DNA of 64,000 nt from Oceanobacillus jordanicus (GCF_022095695.1 NZ_JAIFZM010000002.1:186001-250000), one strand, 5' to 3'. Positions 28,401 through 36,373 are shown, counted from the first letter of the stretch. Made by a program: numbers and translations. Notes: generated from the sequence alone by a model not told the origin.

Positions 28401-29642
28401 GATGTCCGAATGGGAATGTACGGACATAGTAATCAACCGGCCCACCATATCGCATATATGTATAATTATGCGGGCGAGCCTTGGAAGACACAGGAAAAAG
28501 TGCGTGAGGTTTTAGACAGACTGTATATTGGCAGTGAGATTGGCCAGGGCTATGCAGGTGATGAAGATAATGGTGAGATGTCTGCCTGGTACATTTTCAG
28601 TGCGCTAGGATTTTATCCACTTAAAATGGGCAGCCCAGAATACGCAATTGGCGCACCATTATTTGAAAAGGCAACAATTCATTTAGAAAATGGAAAAGAT
28701 CTTGTCATTAACGCACCAAATAATAGTAAAGAGAATAAATATGTCCAAGGTCTTCAAGTGAATGGAGAAGCTTATACGAAAAATTACATCACACATGAAG
28801 ACATAGCCGAAGGAGGCACACTGGACTTTGACATGGGGCCAGAGCCTTCAGATTGGGGCAGTAAGCTAACTGATTTACCTGAATCGATTACCCCTGCTGC
28901 AACCGATGGACTCTTTGCACCAGAATCATTAGGCGATGTGACAGATCAGGCAGTAGAAGAGGATGCAGGCATCGCGACGGATAGTGATGGCAGCGATACA
29001 AGTAAACTGTTTGATAACACGTCGCGAACACAACTGGAGTTAGAAGGGAAAACACCTTGGATTCAGTATCAGTTTACAGAAGAAAAGAAGAAAGCAAACA
29101 TGTACACCCTAACCTCAGCAAGCGCACCGGATGGCTCAGATCCGCAAGCGGCCGACCCGAAAAGCTGGGTGCTGAAAGGATCTGATGACGGAGAAAATTG
29201 GACAGTACTGGATGAACGGGAAAATGAATCCTTCAAATGGAGAAAATACACCCGCGCATTTGAAATTGCGGAGCCTGAAGCCTACTCCTACTATCAGTTA
29301 GAAATAACCGATAACGCTGGCCACCAAACAACAGCCTTGGCTGAAGTAGAATTGCTAGGATATGGCGAACAGCTTATTGGCCTGGCTGCTGGCATGCAAG
29401 ATGTCGTGGACCAACTAGCTGAAGAAGGGGAATTTAAAAATAATGGGGCAAGTCGTTCCCTATTGATGCACCTAACAGCAGTCGAACGATTTGAAGAAAA
29501 GGGAGATGAAGACAAGGTTGTAAAACATATGGAAGGCTTCCAAAAGTTGCTTGACCAGCAACATAAAACGGCATTGATCTCAGAGGATGCTTACAAGCTA
29601 CTAAAAGGCAATGCAGCTTATATGTTACAACGCTGGGAATAA
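25422..29642 (+). CDS. Secreted GH92 alpha-mannosidase with two F5/8C-type domains
   Basis: A 1406-residue exported enzyme. The signal peptide ends about residue 34 (VSAAAKD). A discoidin/F5-8C carbohydrate-binding domain lies at about 76-213 (LIDRDSTSKWLTF...GSNDGENWTALD). The GH92 body spans about 395-1130 with GGWIARWSSPGYANLMAGTS, STHEGMSWALDGYINDYG, GHSNQPAHHIAYMYNYAG and the catalytic-Glu block GDEDNGEMSAWYIFSALGFYP near 1046 (given in parts of 20 or fewer). A second F5/8C domain is at about 1172-1316, and a helical C-terminal module (1317-1406) resembles FIMAH domains. There is no LPXTG anchor. GTG 25422 is chosen with AGGAGGG 8 nt upstream; a TTG codon just before it is too close. It would cut alpha-mannose from glycans outside the cell. 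Confidence 0.92.
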   Translation: MNRKRWKKVFPILCCVALIGTFVKIPPQQTVSAAAKDFSTSFEENDPDLDWENTVETDADGNKMSSGIDGNIPFDGIQGDITERIVNIEVSGENPPSETKNKLIDRDSTSKWLTFEDTAFIEFELEEADTVVKYALTSANDYAGRDPQDWELLGSNDGENWTALDNRSEQSFEDRYERKLYEFDNDTAYQYYRLNITKNHGESIIQLAELAISNGIDKPAPPASDMKTTVTNGPTSAYTSKTNVGWSGLNTVTYLGSHLEEGRAYSYNKILDVDIDVTEHTELSYYIFPAFTDKDHTNYASTYASVDLAFSDGTYLHDLEAYDQHGIKLDPQAQGDSKTLYANQWNLKKAAIGDVAEGKTIERILIAYDNPTGPATFTGHIDDIQIKEQTEESTFTNPSDYVNILRGTQSNGSFSRGNNFPAVAVPHGFNFWAPVTNAGSNWLYSYNESNNEENLPELQAFSLSHEPSPWMGDRQTFQVMPSNAEAEPSADRNERALAFNHDNEVAKAHYYGVEFENGIKTEMTPTDHASMMRFTFDDENANIIFDNVSNNGGITLDAENGIISGYTDQKSGLSTGATRMFVYATFDKPVIDSGMLTGEGRDNVSAYYKFDTEDTKEVTMKMATSLISVDQAKKNLEQEINADDTFESVKNRAENAWNEKLGIIEVEGASDDQLTTLYSNMYRLFLYPNSAYENVGTVEEPEYKYASQLEISPCTNSTATETCASIEDGEIYVNNGFWDTYRTTWPAYALLTPSKAGDMIDGFVQHYKDGGWIARWSSPGYANLMAGTSANVAFSDAYLKGVTNFDVESFYQSAVKDASVVPPNANVGRKGTETSVFDGYTNTSTHEGMSWALDGYINDYGIANLAKALAEKENKDDPYQSEYSSDYNYYLSRAQHYDNMFNSEFGFFNGKTPDGEWRSTLENFNPAEWGHDYTETNAWNMAFHAPQDGQGLANLYGGKEGLSEKLDTFFTTPEKAAYPGSYGGLIHEMREARDVRMGMYGHSNQPAHHIAYMYNYAGEPWKTQEKVREVLDRLYIGSEIGQGYAGDEDNGEMSAWYIFSALGFYPLKMGSPEYAIGAPLFEKATIHLENGKDLVINAPNNSKENKYVQGLQVNGEAYTKNYITHEDIAEGGTLDFDMGPEPSDWGSKLTDLPESITPAATDGLFAPESLGDVTDQAVEEDAGIATDSDGSDTSKLFDNTSRTQLELEGKTPWIQYQFTEEKKKANMYTLTSASAPDGSDPQAADPKSWVLKGSDDGENWTVLDERENESFKWRKYTRAFEIAEPEAYSYYQLEITDNAGHQTTALAEVELLGYGEQLIGLAAGMQDVVDQLAEEGEFKNNGASRSLLMHLTAVERFEEKGDEDKVVKHMEGFQKLLDQQHKTALISEDAYKLLKGNAAYMLQRWE

Positions 29643-29646
29643 AGTG

Positions 29647-29688
29647 AAAAAACCTAAATTGGTGCGCGTGCACCAATTTAGGTTTTTT
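29647..29688. terminator. Bidirectional terminator between GH92 and lacX-like genes
   Basis: A perfect 19-bp stem, AAAAAACCTAAATTGGTGC (29647-29665) with its complement (29670-29688), loop GCGT. It carries A/T tails on both sides, so it can serve both convergent genes. Confidence 0.92.
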
Positions 29689-29741
29689 GTTGTTTGTAGA
29701 CGAGTGAAAACGACGTTGCGAGTCAGCTTGTCTAACTGGCT

Positions 29742-30617
29742 TTATTTAAACGTAATCTCGTACGTACTTTCAAATGCTTCCCCAGCAGGCAGCTTGTTTA
29801 TCCCAGCTTTTTCTTTAAGTTCACCTGTTGTGTCATGCATATCAGCAATACCATGCCATGGTTCAATGCAGAGGAACGGGGCGATCTTGCCAGTTTCTTC
29901 ATTGAATTTACTCCAGATACCGAGATACGGGAACCCCGCACAGTCAACTTGGATACCTTTTCCGGACTTTGTTGATTGGAGCTTCACTTGCTTGATATTA
30001 CTATAGATGAGCGCATCATTTTTGAATAGATTATCCGAAAGAACAGGGGTGATTGGAGTTTCCAGATTGCTTTCTTTCACATGTATCAGCGCATTTTCCA
30101 GTTCATACTGCTTCACATTGCCATCACCTACGAGTTCCAAACGATAATCAGCAAGTGTCTCCCCTTCAAGTAAAGGAACCTGGAAAGCGGGATGCCCTCC
30201 AATGGAAAAGTACATGCTCTCCTCATTTTCATTGATGATTTTCCAGCTGACAGAGAGTTTGTCCTTCTTTAACGTATAGGAGATGATTGCCTGAAATTCA
30301 TAAGGATATTGAGCCGTAAACTGCCCATTTGATGAAAAGGAAAAGCTTACGTGGTCTGCGCGATGGTCATGAAGCTCGAACGTCATGTCACGTAGAAAGC
30401 CGTGCTGATTCATGGCATATTCCTTGCCGTCAACAAAATAGCGATCATCTTTCAACCGTCCCACAATAGGAAAAAGCACAGGCGAAACGCGCCCCCAATA
30501 GGCAGGATCGCCCTCCCACATATATTGCATTTCCTCTTGTTTGCTCCATACTTCCCGAAGCTCCGCACCTTCAGGGCTGATGCTCACTTTCAGGTGTTCA
30601 TTTTCAATTACTTGCAT
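29742..30617 (-). CDS. LacX-like aldose 1-epimerase family protein
   Basis: A 291-residue galactose-mutarotase-fold protein of the LacX group, distinct from GalM. The N-terminus VIENEHLKVSISPEGAELRE and blocks WGRVSPVLFPIVGRLKDD and QHGFLRDMTFELHD are typical, and FSIGGHPAFQVPL carries the conserved His. GAGGT stands 6 nt before the ATG. No signal peptide. Substrate of this group is poorly defined (a sugar or phosphosugar anomer). It is monocistronic and converges on the GH92 gene; a role in handling released mannose is possible but not shown. Confidence 0.85.
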   Translation of the reverse strand: MQVIENEHLKVSISPEGAELREVWSKQEEMQYMWEGDPAYWGRVSPVLFPIVGRLKDDRYFVDGKEYAMNQHGFLRDMTFELHDHRADHVSFSFSSNGQFTAQYPYEFQAIISYTLKKDKLSVSWKIINENEESMYFSIGGHPAFQVPLLEGETLADYRLELVGDGNVKQYELENALIHVKESNLETPITPVLSDNLFKNDALIYSNIKQVKLQSTKSGKGIQVDCAGFPYLGIWSKFNEETGKIAPFLCIEPWHGIADMHDTTGELKEKAGINKLPAGEAFESTYEITFK

Positions 30618-30725
30618 GGCTATACCTCATTTCCGTTGTTGTCATGGCTTACATTATAGCAAAGTTTCGCCCAGCAAGCTGTTGAGGGAGATTGAATGGA
30701 GGGCAATGGAAAGTGAACCATTTGA

Positions 30726-30853
30726 AGTCGCGTGGGTATCTCGGGGGAGTCGCGTGAAAGTCACACAAAGTCGCGCGAGGAGCCACACAGAGTGAGGCAC
30801 CACTCCAGGAAAGTGGCGCCTCGGTTATTAGAAGTGACGCACCAATCCCACTA
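30726..30853 (+). repeat. 21-bp-period array D (6 units)
   Basis: Units start at 30726, 30748, 30769, 30791, 30812 and 30833 (steps 22, 21, 22, 21, 21). The first three are AGTCGCGTG/AGTCGCGCG-type; the last three are AGTGAGGCACC, AGTGGCGCC and AGTGACGCACC. This repeats the left-to-right change seen in array C. A C-rich tail (CCCACTAACTCCCGCCCC) follows. It lies between two minus-strand genes. Confidence 0.82.
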
Positions 30854-30901
30854 ACTCCCGCCCCTCAGCCTAAGCGCCTTTGCACGACCATATTAACAGT
30901 G

Positions 30902-31939
30902 TTATATTTTCAGAGATGTATATATTTCCCCAATAATGCCTTCCATTTGATGAACACCTAATTCTGCATTTGTCATGATGACCGCGCCCTTCTCCATATT
31001 TGGAAAAAGTACCATCATACATTGAAAGCCTATTCCCCAACCGAGTGATGTTATTTCAAATTCTTTTTCCGATCCTTCCAAAAATACACCAAGTCCACTC
31101 CAAGCTTTTCCTCCCTGTGGAGAGATTATTTCTTTTGCTCTCCTTGCAGAAATTCCGATTTTACTTTCACCCTTTAGTGCATTCATTAATTCAATCGCCA
31201 ACTTTGCTAAATCGATAGAATTTGTCCATAGTCCTGAAGCGGCTGGGTAAGGATATATAGGATATTTTCCTTCTACTACTTCGCCGTATTTGTAATGTCC
31301 GCAAGAAAAATCTTCACTGTTCGTTGCTATTCGTTTCATGTCTAATGTGCTGTTTTCCATTGCTAATGGTTTAAACAGGAATTCGTTAACAACTTGCTGA
31401 AAGGATTTTTTCGTTACATCCTCTACTAGTTGCTGGATGATACAGTAACCTGCATCTGAATAGTGGAATTCACTTTCAGGTTCGTAAGTCACTTCGATAG
31501 ATTCTTTACAACAAGGAGTGTTCCCCGCTAATAGATCAAACATCGAAGGAGATCCTATAGTTGAATCAAGTTCTGTAAAACTACCTTTAGGGTCGATAAT
31601 CCCTGATTGATGGCTAAGCAAGTTTCGTAATGTAACTTTTTTATTTTTAGAAAACGCATTACGAGGTACTTTCCATGATACTAGTTTTTCGTTTACATCC
31701 TCATCTAGATCAAGGAGACCTTGTTCCGTTAATTTTACCACAAGCATTGCTGTAAGGAATTTATTAATGGAACAGGCACTAAAAATAGAGTCTGTAGTTA
31801 CATTTTTATTCTCTCTTGCCTCCAAGACACCGTAATTTTCTGTGATACTAATTTGGTTATTTTCAATTAAGGTCAGACTTAAACCCGGCACGTTATAGTG
31901 CTTCATTTGTTTTGGAATGTCTATATCTTTTAAATTCAT
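30902..31939 (-). CDS. Serine hydrolase of the beta-lactamase class C / esterase EstB family
   Basis: A 345-residue penicillin-recognising-type hydrolase. The catalytic Ser-x-x-Lys is SINK in IFSACSINKFLTAML (about residues 55-69) and the Tyr motif is YSDAGYC near 155. No signal peptide or membrane anchor is apparent, so it is probably cytoplasmic, unlike true PBPs. GGGGGA precedes the ATG. Members range from esterases to D-aminopeptidases; substrate unknown. A strong dyad lies just upstream. Confidence 0.85.
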   Translation of the reverse strand: MNLKDIDIPKQMKHYNVPGLSLTLIENNQISITENYGVLEARENKNVTTDSIFSACSINKFLTAMLVVKLTEQGLLDLDEDVNEKLVSWKVPRNAFSKNKKVTLRNLLSHQSGIIDPKGSFTELDSTIGSPSMFDLLAGNTPCCKESIEVTYEPESEFHYSDAGYCIIQQLVEDVTKKSFQQVVNEFLFKPLAMENSTLDMKRIATNSEDFSCGHYKYGEVVEGKYPIYPYPAASGLWTNSIDLAKLAIELMNALKGESKIGISARRAKEIISPQGGKAWSGLGVFLEGSEKEFEITSLGWGIGFQCMMVLFPNMEKGAVIMTNAELGVHQMEGIIGEIYTSLKI

Positions 31940-31960
31940 ATAAATCCCCCGATGATTGAT

Positions 31961-31985
31961 GTTATAATATTAAAATAATTATAAC
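31961..31985. promoter_or_regulatory. Palindrome upstream of the serine hydrolase gene
   Basis: GTTATAAT (31961-31968) and ATTATAAC (31978-31985), a perfect 8-bp dyad with 9 bp between, 22 bp upstream of the start. It contains TATAAT on both strands, so it could be an operator overlapping a promoter. Confidence 0.4.
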
Positions 31986-32136
31986 ACGAATGTGCGTTCT
32001 GTTACGAGGTAAAATATAATGTGGGGCAAGCCAAGCGAGGAGTGTGCTGGAAGAATGCGAAAAGAGGGGAGGGCAAAGTGAAACAAAAGGAAGGAAACGA
32101 AAGAGAAACCTCTAACTTTCCATAAGAGCAAATAAA

Positions 32137-32166
32137 AACAAGGGTTGTCCATACAGCCCTTGTTTC
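32137..32166 (-). terminator. Terminator after the GRAM-domain gene
   Basis: AACAAGGG (32137-32144) pairs with CCCTTGTT (32157-32164), extended by TGT/ACA inside. On the minus strand it is followed by TTTTATTTG. Confidence 0.65.
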
Positions 32167-32183
32167 CATTTATTTATATCAAA

Positions 32184-32489
32184 CTAATTTTCTAGTAATC
32201 TCTCAATCTCCCTTTTCCAATCTTCTCTTTTATTCACAACAAATTTATATTGCTTACCGTCTTTGGCCACAACCATTAAACCGTTTTTTATCAGCGAAAT
32301 CCCAAAAATTTTATTCGTATATAATTCCAAATGATCAATATCAATTAAATTAATTTCAACTTTCCCGCGTTGTATATTTGCCTTGTGGGCCTTATGTATT
32401 AATTGCTGATCAGTTAAGTACAGCTTGCCTCCAACGCCTTCCTTTCCTTTAAATAGATTTGCCATTCCCTGTTTTACTATATTCTCCAT
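32184..32489 (-). CDS. Small GRAM/PH-like domain protein
   Basis: A 101-residue protein whose whole length fits a GRAM-type PH fold: GKLYLTDQQLIHKAHK, then IDIDHLELYTNKIFGISLI and GLMVVAKDGKQYKFVV. A C-terminal helix EDWKREIERLLEN follows. GAGGAG stands 8 nt before the ATG. Bacterial GRAM proteins of this size have no defined role; lipid or protein binding is possible. It directly follows a 57-codon ORF, probably one transcript. Confidence 0.7.
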   Translation of the reverse strand: MENIVKQGMANLFKGKEGVGGKLYLTDQQLIHKAHKANIQRGKVEINLIDIDHLELYTNKIFGISLIKNGLMVVAKDGKQYKFVVNKREDWKREIERLLEN

Positions 32490-32502
32490 ATAAATATCTC
32501 CT

Positions 32503-32676
32503 CTACTTCAAGAAAAGGACATCATTTTCATTCAGAACGACTCTTGAATATTGCTTTCCTAATTTTTCTTGTTCGATAACAAATTCAATAAAATTAATCG
32601 TTCCTTCAAGTGAAGTTTGGTCGACTGTATGTCCTAATATATCTTTCACGTAAGGAGCAGCTGATAATGATGACAT
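32503..32676 (-). CDS. Small hypothetical protein (57 aa)
   Basis: An ATG-initiated frame of 57 codons, beginning MSSLSAAPYVKDILGHTVDQ and ending VVLNENDVLFLK. Amino-acid composition is like a soluble protein: a predicted helix around SLEGTINFIEFVIEQEKLG and no low complexity. Its stop lies 13 nt upstream of the GRAM gene's start, so the two may be co-transcribed. The ribosome site (AAGAG) is weak. I do not recognise a family; it could be the 3' remnant of a larger gene, since an in-frame stop lies just upstream. Confidence 0.45.
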   Translation of the reverse strand: MSSLSAAPYVKDILGHTVDQTSLEGTINFIEFVIEQEKLGKQYSRVVLNENDVLFLK

Positions 32677-32757
32677 TACTCTTGCATATATTCATATCTT
32701 TTTAATGATCTACTAATTGCCCTATTAGCCCAACATTGGATTCTAGTCATTTGCCGT

Positions 32758-33126
32758 TTATGAGGTTATTCTTAGATAGTATCCGTCTGGGTCAACTATC
32801 CTAAAGTCCTCCAACCCCCAAGGTCTTTTTGTCAATTCGGCCTGAATTGGATACGCTTTTGCAACTACTTTATTATAAATAGCTTTTACATCTTCCACTT
32901 CTAAGACTATTTCAACGCCTAAACCTATTCTTTGATCATCAGAACCTTTAAGAGGGTGACTTTCGGGTAATTCTTTCATTTCACCCAAGCCAAAAACCAC
33001 ATTACCTTTTCTAACAGGTATGTAACTATTATTTGTATCGTTAGGCAAGCTAAAACCTAACACGTCACTATAGAATTCCATTGACCTTTCTAAGTTTTCC
33101 ACGAACAATTCTATTCTTAGTTTCAT
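32758..33126 (-). CDS. VOC (glyoxalase/bleomycin-resistance) family protein
   Basis: A 122-residue vicinal-oxygen-chelate protein: MKLRIELFVENLERSMEFYS begins the first beta-alpha-beta unit and RPWGLEDFRIVDPDGYYLRI is the typical last strand with the metal-ligand Glu replaced or shifted (DPDG is kept). ATG 33126 has AAGGAG 9 nt upstream; a longer in-frame start at 33180 lacks one. Cytoplasmic. Substrate unknown; the family includes thiol transferases, dioxygenases and drug-binding proteins. Confidence 0.8.
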   Translation of the reverse strand: MKLRIELFVENLERSMEFYSDVLGFSLPNDTNNSYIPVRKGNVVFGLGEMKELPESHPLKGSDDQRIGLGVEIVLEVEDVKAIYNKVVAKAYPIQAELTKRPWGLEDFRIVDPDGYYLRITS

Positions 33127-33287
33127 TTTTTTCTTCTCCTTGGAAATAACGACTGATGCTCGGAGTTTAAAATACTCCATCCTCTTTTATGATAAATTAC
33201 AGCTCCTAGAAAACACCATAAGTACATACTCGCCCGTTCATGAAAAGCCACTATATGTTTCTAATTTGGGGATTAATGTAACGGATT

Positions 33288-33737
33288 TTATATATGGATT
33301 GGCAAATAAATCTCTACTTCCTCTTCACCATTTTCCAGTGGGTGATAGGTTTCGACAATATGAGATTCTAAATCCCTTTTATAACCCTGATCATCTGACC
33401 ACTTTAATAAATCTTTATGTAGGTTTTCGATATGAAGTATATTCCCCCTAGTTGTGACATAGACCTGAGCTGTTTCGATAAACTCCATCCCAACTGGGAC
33501 GTTTATTGAGGTCTCATTAACAATTAATCCTACATAATAGTGACCTTCCAGATGGTTAGTATCTCTTTTAGGTTCGAAAAGAGCTATTTCAGTACCCGAA
33601 TGATTTTCAATTTCATCTACACGAGTGAGAAATTGTTGAGCAAGTTTTGGAACATCGGTGCCAAAATCAGCATAAGCACCAACACCTTTTAGACATACCA
33701 CTCTAAATATTGTATTAACCTTATAACACTCCATCAT
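33288..33737 (-). CDS. GyrI-like / AraC effector-binding domain protein
   Basis: A 149-residue stand-alone small-molecule-binding domain of the SHS2/GyrI class. Features are an N-terminal strand VNTIFRVVCLKGVGAYADFG, the central HYYVGLIVNETSINVPVGME, and a C-terminal EEEVEIYLPIHI strand that closes the fold. No HTH is attached. GGGGGG precedes tandem ATGs. Such domains bind hydrophobic drugs or metabolites; target unknown. Flanked by other small minus-strand genes. Confidence 0.72.
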   Translation of the reverse strand: MMECYKVNTIFRVVCLKGVGAYADFGTDVPKLAQQFLTRVDEIENHSGTEIALFEPKRDTNHLEGHYYVGLIVNETSINVPVGMEFIETAQVYVTTRGNILHIENLHKDLLKWSDDQGYKRDLESHIVETYHPLENGEEEVEIYLPIHI

Positions 33738-33967
33738 TATCCCCCCAAATTAGATTAATTAGATTTTAATATTATTAATTCTCTTCAAATAAGAGAATTC
33801 CTTCCTGACGCATTCTTTTTTTAAAACAAACCTCCCCGTTAGCAAAAGAAGAATTTCACAGATTTTCTTTCATTCTAATAACTTTCCCATCCAGTTCAGG
33901 ACCTATTTCTTCCATTCCTAACGTAACAACTATTAAATGTTTACGGGGTGGTTAGTAGTGAAAATAA

Positions 33968-34174
33968 CTAAACGTTCTTCTTTTTAAAGAAATGAGAACT
34001 AAGCATGAGGATTATCCCTATAATGGTTGCTGGTAAGGAAAAAGGGTAGAGGGCAGCTGGGATATCTTCTGCCATCAGCCCACTCTTATTAAAAAATAAC
34101 AATCCAGAAATAAAAAATAAAAAACCTAACCAACCAAGTATCTTCCCAAACGTCGTATGGTTCTTCAATTTCAT
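33968..34174 (-). CDS. Small membrane protein (68 aa)
   Basis: Two hydrophobic segments (ILGWLGFLFFISGLLFF and LPATIIGIILMLSSHFF) separated by a short acidic loop, ending KKKNV. ATG 34174 has GGGGA upstream; an earlier in-frame ATG at 34192 has no ribosome site. Function not recognisable. Confidence 0.6.
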   Translation of the reverse strand: MKLKNHTTFGKILGWLGFLFFISGLLFFNKSGLMAEDIPAALYPFSLPATIIGIILMLSSHFFKKKNV

Positions 34175-34431
34175 TGTTAATCCCCATTTCATACTTTATT
34201 AATTTACTCTAGTAGTTCAAAACACTATCCAATTCATTTGAGTTGCTATCTGAAATAATCTAGGGGTGAGATAAAGGATAGAAGGGACGTGTATTAAACC
34301 CTTATTTGAAATGATGTTTTAACCTAGTTGGCGAGTAGGGGGAGGGGAGATTGTTTTCATTGGTGTGAAATAACTAGTATGAAGTAAGAAAATTAGGCCC
34401 TCCTCACTTTTTTAATACCGCATCTAATAGC

Positions 34432-34911
34432 CTAAAAGGATTCTACTATTTCTTTCTCTTTACAAATTTTAATGAAGAATAGAAGCGAGAGAATAAGGTG
34501 AAGAGCACCAATAACTGTAAAGACAATGGTGAAAACAGAACCTCCTATTGTTGGTGATTTTGAAATGAGAATTCCCAAGAATACATACAACGTGGCTAAC
34601 ACTAACGATAAAATAATCATAGCCTTTGAGTTCTTTCTAAATAAGGTGTAGAGGCCAAGAATTATAAGATAGGACACGCTACATACCATTAGCACAGGAA
34701 AGACAGGGGTGAATTTCGCTGCATAAATGAAATGGTCCAGTTGTGAGATATCGGCAACACTTCTGATTTCGCCATTAAACCATTTTGAAAAGAATGCTGA
34801 GTACTTCCATTCAAAAAAGTTTTCTCTAATAGCACTGCCCTCATACCACGCAGCAAATGTTGAAATAACCAGTACCATTAATGCCACTAGATACTGTACA
34901 ATATATTTCAT
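34432..34911 (-). CDS. Four-helix membrane protein, DUF4306/YjdJ-like
   Basis: A 159-residue membrane protein. The N-terminal helix and FAAWYEGSAIRENFFEWKYS loop resemble what I recall of B. subtilis YjdJ (DUF4306), in which an extracytoplasmic loop follows the first helix. Three more helices follow (VLMVCSVSYLIILGLYTLF, AMIILSLVLATLYVFLG, IVFTVIGALHLILSLLFF). ATG 34911 is chosen because GGAGGG is 6 nt upstream; starts at 34917 and 34992 fit less well. Function unknown. Confidence 0.6.
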   Translation of the reverse strand: MKYIVQYLVALMVLVISTFAAWYEGSAIRENFFEWKYSAFFSKWFNGEIRSVADISQLDHFIYAAKFTPVFPVLMVCSVSYLIILGLYTLFRKNSKAMIILSLVLATLYVFLGILISKSPTIGGSVFTIVFTVIGALHLILSLLFFIKICKEKEIVESF

Positions 34912-35075
34912 ATTCATCCCTCCAACGGATAGCCATGTTAAATAGAAAGTTGCTGGAGATAGTTTTAAACAATTAAAATATTCTGTTTTCATTAAATTAG
35001 ACCACCTTATAGATGTGTTAAAGCACCCGTTACTGAATTAGAAAAAGGTATCTACTTAATTGAAAATGGCTCTGC

Positions 35076-35585
35076 TTATATTAAGCGTTTATAATAGAGA
35101 ACGGTAGAATGTAGTTGTCCATTTGCCGATTTAGCATAATAAGGGATTTTACCAGCCTGAATATAACCAATAGAAGAATAAAGAAGATTAGAAGGGTCTC
35201 CTTCTCTTGTATCGAGAATTAATAATGACCTGCCCTCCTGCTTGGCTTGTTCTTCAGCTTTGTTCATAAGATAACGACCAATGCCATTACGTCGATAATT
35301 AGGATCTGTCATTAGCTTTGCAATTTCAGCTCTATGACCACCATTCTGATTAGTACATAGCTGTAATTGTACGCTTCCAACAATCTGATTGTTTATTTTT
35401 GCTACAAATAAAAGCACTTCGGAATTTAAGACATTCAACCAATATCTATTAGCATCTGAAAATTGCAGTGGTGGTAAAAAGCCAATGGATGCGTCATCTT
35501 CTACTACCTTTACTAGAAGTTCGGAAAGTTCATCAACGTGTTTATCAATTATTTTCACTTGTTCAATCTGCACATTATTAACCAA
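35076..35585 (-). CDS. GNAT family N-acetyltransferase
   Basis: About 169 residues with the acetyl-CoA motif A in AEIAKLMTDPNYRRNGIGRY (pyrophosphate loop RRNGIG, about residues 95-103) followed by LMNKAEEQAKQEGRSLLILD and the C-terminal LYSSIGYIQAGKIPYYA. GAGGTG at 35590-35597 best serves a TTG start at 35585; a GTG at 35594 would overlap that site. Substrate unknown; several similar proteins acetylate small amines or antibiotics. Confidence 0.78.
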   Translation of the reverse strand: MVNNVQIEQVKIIDKHVDELSELLVKVVEDDASIGFLPPLQFSDANRYWLNVLNSEVLLFVAKINNQIVGSVQLQLCTNQNGGHRAEIAKLMTDPNYRRNGIGRYLMNKAEEQAKQEGRSLLILDTREGDPSNLLYSSIGYIQAGKIPYYAKSANGQLHSTVLYYKRLI

Positions 35586-35750
35586 CAGAATCACCTCACT
35601 AAATATATTAACTTACTTAATTTAATAGAAACCTATGTATTCGATTAGCGAACTAATTAGACAAAATACCTAACAATACCTTTTCTTATTAAACAATCCT
35701 GCCCCGATACTTTAAGTACATTTCTTCACCTTTAATAAATGAATCCTAAT

Positions 35751-36037
35751 TTAATCAACTAACATTAAACCAATAGTTGAACCAAGGCCTGTTTCCCAAA
35801 AAAACATTAATATTACCATAATGAGGAACCTAGAAATTAGTAGAGCCTTGTTGGGCTGTATAAAATCACAAACGAAGCCCCGACGCCAAACCACATGTAT
35901 GGATGTACGCCACCTTCACTCATTCCAGCTTCAAACAGGGTTAATGCGTTAAACGACAAACCAAAAGGAAAAATAAAAAAGTTATAAATATGAAATGCCT
36001 TCTTACTTAACTGTATCACTCCTAATATTTTTATCAT
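35751..36037 (-). pseudogene. Frameshifted small membrane protein gene
   Basis: The first frame runs from ATG 36037 to a stop at 35837 (66 codons, ending ASFVILYSPTRLY). Within the codons for YSP the next frame takes over smoothly as NKALLISRFLIMVILMFFWETGLG and so on to a stop at 35751, continuing a membrane helix. The switch lies at a short CCC run, so one base appears missing relative to an intact gene of about 95 codons. It is either a real mutation or a sequencing error. AAAGGA abuts the ATG. Family not recognised. Confidence 0.45.
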
Positions 36038-36096
36038 TCCTTTTTTATATCTTCTTCGCCTTGATTAACTCTTACACTTTATACTTCACGAAGAGT

Positions 36097-36291
36097 CTAT
36101 TTAATTATATTTTTCGATCTTACAAATATTGATTTCTCAATAACGGAAGATAAATCTATTTGAGGATGCTCGCGTTGTATGAGTTCATATACTTCTTGAA
36201 TGATTAATTCTAATTCTCCTATGGAAGTTGATGGATTCTCTAGAAAAATAGATTCTAAACGATCATCAAAATTTTCTGGAATAATAGCCAT
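36097..36291 (-). CDS. Small hypothetical protein (64 aa)
   Basis: Charged, helix-rich 64-residue frame (ENFDDRLESIFLENPSTSIG, then ELELIIQEVYELIQREHPQI). No ribosome site is evident before the ATG and no family is recognised, so this may be the tail of a decayed gene. Confidence 0.35.
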   Translation of the reverse strand: MAIIPENFDDRLESIFLENPSTSIGELELIIQEVYELIQREHPQIDLSSVIEKSIFVRSKNIIK

Positions 36292-36373
36292 TGATTGTAG
36301 TGTGTATTTTTGTCACTTGAAAGCAGGGTGATGAACGTACTGACGGTTCAAGCCAAACAATATTCCCACCATT

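Noticed and set aside
33140-33451. 103-codon plus-strand frame overlapping the GyrI-like gene
   Set aside because: Its second half is antisense to a better gene and no ribosome site is present.
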